In this document: one piece after another, positions 28,582-32,372 of the stretch
Numbering within the stretch: the first letter of the stretch is position 1
Layout: the number at the start of each line of letters is the position of its first letter
IMG/VR virus record: IMGVR_UViG_3300014325_000035
Coordinates: 1 to 32,372 of that record
Source of the DNA: a virus
DNA: 32,372 nt
Direction: 5' to 3' (one strand)
Notes under the pieces: generated by a model
Database searches by the model: none
What the model saw: the letters and a program-made list of their open reading frames with translations, nothing else
Told to the model about the DNA's origin: nothing
Translations under genes and position numbers: made by a program

Positions 28582-28978
28582 CCCCGTTAAAAACTACCTC
28601 ACGGTAAAAAGAGAGGCTAAAAAGCGCGGGTACAAAACCAGTAAGGAAGAGTTAAAGAAAATTTGGGAAAAATCTTTGGAGATTATAAAGGAAAGATTGC
28701 TTGAAGGAGAGGAGATAAAGCTAAGGGGAAATATAGGAACCCTAGGAATTTATCAAAAGAACGTAAGTGATATGGGTGAAATGATTAAGCAAACGATAAT
28801 TAACAACACGAAGGAATTTAACCACAGGACCGGCAAGCATCATTTTTTCGGATTGCAACCAACTGAGAACATGCACGAGAAATTGAAGTTTAAGCCTAGC
28901 CCTGAATTAAAGAAAAGACTAAAAGAAAAATTAAAAACAGAAATTCAATACAAACCGGCGCCATTAAAATTTTACTAA
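28529..28978 (+). CDS. HU/IHF-like protein in virion block
   Basis: A 149-residue basic protein starting at ATG 28529 (or 28541), 53 nt inside the ring protein gene. Residues of about 38-72 (TSKEELKKIWEKSLEIIKERLLEG then EEIKLRGNIGTLGI, in parts) match the helix-helix-strand start of HU/IHF proteins, where LLEGExVxLxGxGTF is typical. The rest is longer than HU and ends with a Lys-rich tail. crAss-like phages carry IHF-like genes in this region, so a DNA-binding or virion-associated role is likely. Confidence 0.65.
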   Translation: MILEMITPKLQIERRKFNPVKNYLTVKREAKKRGYKTSKEELKKIWEKSLEIIKERLLEGEEIKLRGNIGTLGIYQKNVSDMGEMIKQTIINNTKEFNHRTGKHHFFGLQPTENMHEKLKFKPSPELKKRLKEKLKTEIQYKPAPLKFY

Positions 28979-28985
28979 CCCCTCA
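28974..28985 (+). promoter_or_regulatory. Leader element before head-fibre-like gene
   Basis: ACTAACCCCTCA, 11 nt before the ATG at 28997. It contains the TAA stop of the HU-like gene, and no promoter is present in the 18-nt gap. Confidence 0.6.
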
Positions 28986-28996
28986 AAACAAAAACC

Positions 28997-29728
28997 ATGC
29001 AAGACAACATGCAAAAATTAGGCATTAAACTAGCTAAGAACCCTTTTAAGGACGTGCTTATTGCCTCACAAAATGTGCAAGATGCCATTAACGCCTCTAG
29101 GGGCCCCAGCTCAGCGAACGCATTCGCAACCATAGCGGATATAGACGGAACTGGGGCGGCAATCACGCCGGCCACTATTGCCGCATCTGATACGACCGAC
29201 TCTACTTCCTCAACGACCGGAGCGGTTACTACCGCAGGCGGATTGGGTGTAGCTAAGGCAATCAATGCAGGTACAACTATTACCGCCGGTTCAGGTGTGG
29301 TTACGGATTCAATAACCGAGAAGACCGCGGGCAAGGGAATTACTCTTTCAAAAAATATTGTAAGGAAGAGTACGCTTGCCGCACTTAACTCAACTGGAAC
29401 CATCACTGCCGCCATGGTAAACAACGGCGGGATCACTTCGACTTCGGCAGCGGGAGTTACCGCTACGCTGGATTCTGTTGCAAATATCGTTGCTCAAACT
29501 GGCGCTACAGCCGGAACGATGATAGATTTTATAGTAGACAATACGGCTGGCGCAAGCACCGTAACTGTAGCGGTTCCTGCTGGCATAGTGGCGGCTAAAC
29601 AGGTTAGTAGTGGAGATACTGCCGTAGACGTGCTTTTGACTGTAGCTGCTAGCGCCACTGTTGGTGTTGGTTTGTTCAGGCTTTATTTCCAGTCTACGTC
29701 TGCTGCTGTTTTATTCCGTATCGGATAA
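28997..29728 (+). CDS. Head-fibre/decoration-like protein
   Basis: A 243-residue protein rich in Ala, Thr, Ser and Gly, with few charged residues after residue 50. It contains DSTSSTTGAVTTAGGLGVAK (about 66-85), a repeat-like segment frequent in phage fibre and decoration proteins, and a C-terminal beta domain (STGTITAAMVNNGGITSTSA ... VTVAVPAG). The first 50 residues share a motif with the next gene (LIASQNVQDAINASRGPSSAN), suggesting a common docking site. A surface protein of the head or tail is the likely role. Confidence 0.75.
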   Translation: MQDNMQKLGIKLAKNPFKDVLIASQNVQDAINASRGPSSANAFATIADIDGTGAAITPATIAASDTTDSTSSTTGAVTTAGGLGVAKAINAGTTITAGSGVVTDSITEKTAGKGITLSKNIVRKSTLAALNSTGTITAAMVNNGGITSTSAAGVTATLDSVANIVAQTGATAGTMIDFIVDNTAGASTVTVAVPAGIVAAKQVSSGDTAVDVLLTVAASATVGVGLFRLYFQSTSAAVLFRIG

Positions 29729-29747
29729 TTCATTAAAATAAGTTATA

Positions 29748-30218
29748 ATGAATGTGCCTAAAACAATACAATCGTTGGGAGCTTTATTGGCCAGTCTTAA
29801 CGGGCAGGAGTTGCTCATTGGCAAGCAGAGCATGCAAGATGCGTTAAGCGCAGCCAATAATCCTTCTTCAACAAATCCGTTTCTAACAAGGGCCGATGCT
29901 TCAAAAGCATACAATAGTTATGTAGCATTATTAACTCAGTCCGGAACTAGCGCCCCCACTACCGATATCATGCAAAACGAAATAGGAGATATTGTTTGGA
30001 CTAGGCTGGGGGCTGACAGGTATAAAGGAACGCTTGTCGGAGCATTTACCAGCCTTAAAACCTATGTAAGCATATCTGTTGTGGATGGTGCCAGCGGGTT
30101 TATAAGTTGCTACGCTGCCGATGAGGACACTATAGAGGTTGATACTCACAACAACTCTAGGGTTAGCGCAGATGATTTTTTAAATGGCAATGCTATTGAA
30201 ATAAGAGTTTATAACTAA
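29748..30218 (+). CDS. Second virion surface protein with shared N-terminal anchor
   Basis: A 156-residue protein. Residues 23-50 (LIGKQSMQDALSAANNPSST then NPFLTRAD) align closely with residues 21-48 of the preceding protein, while the C-terminal 100 residues are a different beta-rich domain (VSISVVDGASGFISCYAADE). The shared anchor with a changed outer domain points to a modular decoration or fibre pair. It overlaps the next gene by one base. Confidence 0.72.
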   Translation: MNVPKTIQSLGALLASLNGQELLIGKQSMQDALSAANNPSSTNPFLTRADASKAYNSYVALLTQSGTSAPTTDIMQNEIGDIVWTRLGADRYKGTLVGAFTSLKTYVSISVVDGASGFISCYAADEDTIEVDTHNNSRVSADDFLNGNAIEIRVYN

Positions 30219-30982
30219 TGTCAATCAACAGATTAATATCTATCCGAAACCCTATTATCAACGCCCTGGACATGGTTGGGGCAGATAGGGCCAAGGATCT
30301 TCCCTCGATAACCACCTGGGCAATACAGGCCGAGAAAGAGATCGGAAGCCATTATTCTTTAGTAAAAGAAAAGAAGGTTTTGGATATCATCGGCTGTAAG
30401 GCTGAATTACCATGTAACGCCGTTTATCTTCAGTTTGCAATACTGGGAGTACAGGATTGCTCGTGTAATGATCTGAGGTCGCTTTGCTCAGCTAACACCT
30501 TTGCCAGGGAAATAGCCGATAACACGGGAAGCATAAGGCTTGACTACAACAGCTTCTTAATAGTTGATCAGGTCGTTGGTGGGGGTTTGGGTTTGTGGAA
30601 TAATGTACAGTACGAGATACAGGGCAACTCGATTGTTTTCTACCAGAACTTAGACGGGCAGTCGGTTACCATTCAGTACCTAGGATACAAGCTGGATGAA
30701 GGAGGGTTCCCGATGATCTCTGAAAACCACGTTAGAGCAATTGAGGCGTATATACTTTATAAATACTATCAACGAAGCGCATTTTCTTCAAATCCCTTAC
30801 CCGCGAGTTCGATGATGGCTCAGCAGAGGGAATGGTTTAGGCTGTGTTCTCACGCACGGGCCGAGGACGCAATTCCTTCTCCTAGCGAAAGAGAGGATAT
30901 TGCTGCTACCCTTAACGACCCTTACGCGGGAAGAGGACTAGCTGTAGGAATGAGTTTAGTTGACTGGAACAGACTTTGGTAA
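30218..30982 (+). CDS. Ring / tail-tubular-like connector protein
   Basis: A 254-residue protein. The N terminus (RNPIINALDMVGADRAKDLP, then ITTWAIQAEKEIGSHYSL) and the middle (YEIQGNSIVFYQNLDGQSVTIQYLGYKLDEGGFPMI as YEIQGNSIVFYQNL, VTIQYLGYKLDEGGFPMI), followed by the helix NHVRAIEAYILYKYYQR, match head-tail adaptor or tubular proteins of the T7 gp11 / P22 gp4 type, as found in crAss-like phages. It would form the ring joining portal and tail. The stop overlaps the next ATG by one base (TAATG). Confidence 0.78.
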   Translation: MSINRLISIRNPIINALDMVGADRAKDLPSITTWAIQAEKEIGSHYSLVKEKKVLDIIGCKAELPCNAVYLQFAILGVQDCSCNDLRSLCSANTFAREIADNTGSIRLDYNSFLIVDQVVGGGLGLWNNVQYEIQGNSIVFYQNLDGQSVTIQYLGYKLDEGGFPMISENHVRAIEAYILYKYYQRSAFSSNPLPASSMMAQQREWFRLCSHARAEDAIPSPSEREDIAATLNDPYAGRGLAVGMSLVDWNRLW

Positions 30983-32372
30983 TGAAATTCACGAACACAT
31001 TTGAAAACGGTTTAAACCGGGACGTTAACGTAATCAACCAACCTAAAGGTTCCTATAGGGATTGCCAGAACGGGATGTTGGTTAGCAATGACGGGAACCA
31101 CTACGTTATGCAAACGGCGCAGGGCAACTCGGTTAACTTCACTATCCCCCCAAGGTACACGAATATTACTAAGTCGGGAGGTTTTTACATACCATCATTA
31201 GACGCGCCACCTTTACCTATAGGGTTTATTTCTTTTATAGATAGGCTGATTGTTTTTAGCACCAATGATACGAGTACCACCGGAGGTTACGGGGAGATTG
31301 GAATAGTTGAATTCAACAACGCTAATGTTGGAACGTACACTCCAATTTACCACGAGAATAATTTGCACTTTACAAGGCAGAATAAGATTTTCGGATTCAC
31401 CTACACGGAGAGTGATAAGATAGAAAGAGTTTACTGGACGGACGATTTGAACGAGATCAGGGTAATGAATGTTCAAGACCCGCTGTTAACCACGCCTATT
31501 GCTTCTGGAAATTTAGTCGCCGGAACTACGTACATGGTAACAGGGGGGGCAATAGAGTACCCTGCTGGCTCGGGGCAATATTTTGGGCCCGGGCTTCCAA
31601 GCACGAATATCTTCACAGCTAGCTCATCTAACACGTACACGCAGATAGATGGAAACCCCGTAGTTACTCAGTACCTTAGTATAAATCTCTTGACCTTCAA
31701 CCCTGATAGGGCAATGGGCTCTATTGACTTCAACGGGTGGCTAACGAACGGGAGCCTTAACGGGGGGTCAAATATGTACTTCTACAGGCTCAGGCTTTCG
31801 AACGAGGGGTACAACACGAGTTGGAGCTACGGGTCTTTCCCGATAAATATAAGTGGGATACCAACTACAGATTACCACCAGGTTGTCGGAGCAGGGCAGG
31901 GAGGTGTTTTAGAAAACTCTACAAGGGGTATAGAGATTAAGATCAGTAATATCGATACAACCTTCGACACAATTGAAGTAGCCGTAGCCGAGTTTAACCA
32001 AAAGGAAAATATACTAACGGATGCCAAGGTTATTTTTTCTCTACCTATTACTGGATCAACTATGCTTTTCAAGCACTTTGGGGGCGAGAATATCTCTGCT
32101 TTATCGGTTAATGATTTAACCATATTTCCTGTTTCTGTTTTGAGGTGCAAGGACATGTGTACGAATAAAAACTACATGGTCATAGCCAACTTAAAGGAGA
32201 GGGATGAACTTGAGTACAGCACGGCGGGAATAACGATAAGTGACACCATTCATTACATGCCCGCCGATCAGAGATTTTTAGACGCTTCCGATATGTCGCA
32301 GGGGTACGGGTACCAACCCGCAAGTGGTATAGGCAGCGGAGGAATAGTGCCCGATGGGCAGTACCAGGTTAG
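30982..32372 (+). CDS. Large tail/stabilisation-type protein, 3' end outside window
   Basis: An open frame of 463 complete codons running off the right edge. It starts MKFTNTFENGLNRDVNVINQ and PKGSYRDCQNG, then a beta-propeller-like repeat style (IGFISFIDRLIVFSTND) and RVYWTDDLNEIRVMN at about 149-163. I recognise this start and the YWTD-x-LN motif from the crAss-like stabilisation or muzzle-type tail proteins. At 174-225 it holds a beta module (SGNLVAGTTYMVTGG ... FTA) also present in the ring protein at 27721. The protein is expected to be much longer than the part seen. Confidence 0.78.
   Translation, partial: MKFTNTFENGLNRDVNVINQPKGSYRDCQNGMLVSNDGNHYVMQTAQGNSVNFTIPPRYTNITKSGGFYIPSLDAPPLPIGFISFIDRLIVFSTNDTSTTGGYGEIGIVEFNNANVGTYTPIYHENNLHFTRQNKIFGFTYTESDKIERVYWTDDLNEIRVMNVQDPLLTTPIASGNLVAGTTYMVTGGAIEYPAGSGQYFGPGLPSTNIFTASSSNTYTQIDGNPVVTQYLSINLLTFNPDRAMGSIDFNGWLTNGSLNGGSNMYFYRLRLSNEGYNTSWSYGSFPINISGIPTTDYHQVVGAGQGGVLENSTRGIEIKISNIDTTFDTIEVAVAEFNQKENILTDAKVIFSLPITGSTMLFKHFGGENISALSVNDLTIFPVSVLRCKDMCTNKNYMVIANLKERDELEYSTAGITISDTIHYMPADQRFLDASDMSQGYGYQPASGIGSGGIVPDGQYQV

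Overview
The window is a stretch of double-stranded DNA phage genome whose host is most likely a Bacteroidota bacterium. Three things point there. Promoters match the Bacteroidota form (-7 box TAnnTTTG, loose -33 TTTG). A DUF3127 single-strand-binding-like gene, typical of that phylum, is present. The virion genes (TerL, GroES-like protein, portal, scaffold-like protein, major capsid protein, ring proteins and a large YWTDxLN-type tail protein) look like those of crAss-like or allied podoviruses. That placement comes from recognising protein patterns, not from a search. There are no rRNA, tRNA, CRISPR or integrase genes.

Layout: (1) 1-2323, modification and early genes: a pentapeptide-repeat protein, a C5-cytosine methyltransferase with a long second open frame inside it, a second methyltransferase and an XRE regulator. 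(2) 2323-4739, replication: a replication-organiser-like protein overlapping a DnaC-type helicase loader, then a conserved phage protein and an HNH protein. (3) 4755-12277, many small accessory genes, mostly joined by ATGA or TAATG overlaps. They include a DUF3127 gene, a lipoprotein, a cupin, a SEC-C protein, a RepL-like winged-helix protein and two more XRE regulators. (4) 12376-12915, a short minus-strand pair. (5) 13164-15216, a plus-strand operon that has received an HNH homing endonuclease. (6) 15217-16352, a minus-strand four-gene operon of unknown role. (7) 16571-32372, the packaging and virion block, interrupted by a minus-strand HNH-AP2 endonuclease behind the capsid gene.

The most striking feature is a regulatory network. 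At least nine copies of an 18-bp palindrome, consensus TTACAA-N6-TTGTAA, sit on the promoters of the SSB-like gene, the 13164 operon, the divergent 16352/16571 pair, the portal, the scaffold and two later virion genes, and near the endonuclease. Its 14-bp core has the ACAA-N6-TTGT form of phage 434 operators, and one copy is identical to 434 OR1 as I remember it. A second element, (T/A)CTAACCCCTCA, lies 5-15 nt upstream of six virion start codons, where a ribosome binding site would be. Terminator, operator, promoter and leader follow each other as punctuation between virion genes, and two promoter-to-terminator intervals could encode small RNAs.

The second notable feature is the 234-codon ORF inside the cytosine methyltransferase gene. 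It looks like a conserved protein in its own right, so the locus may be dual-coding.
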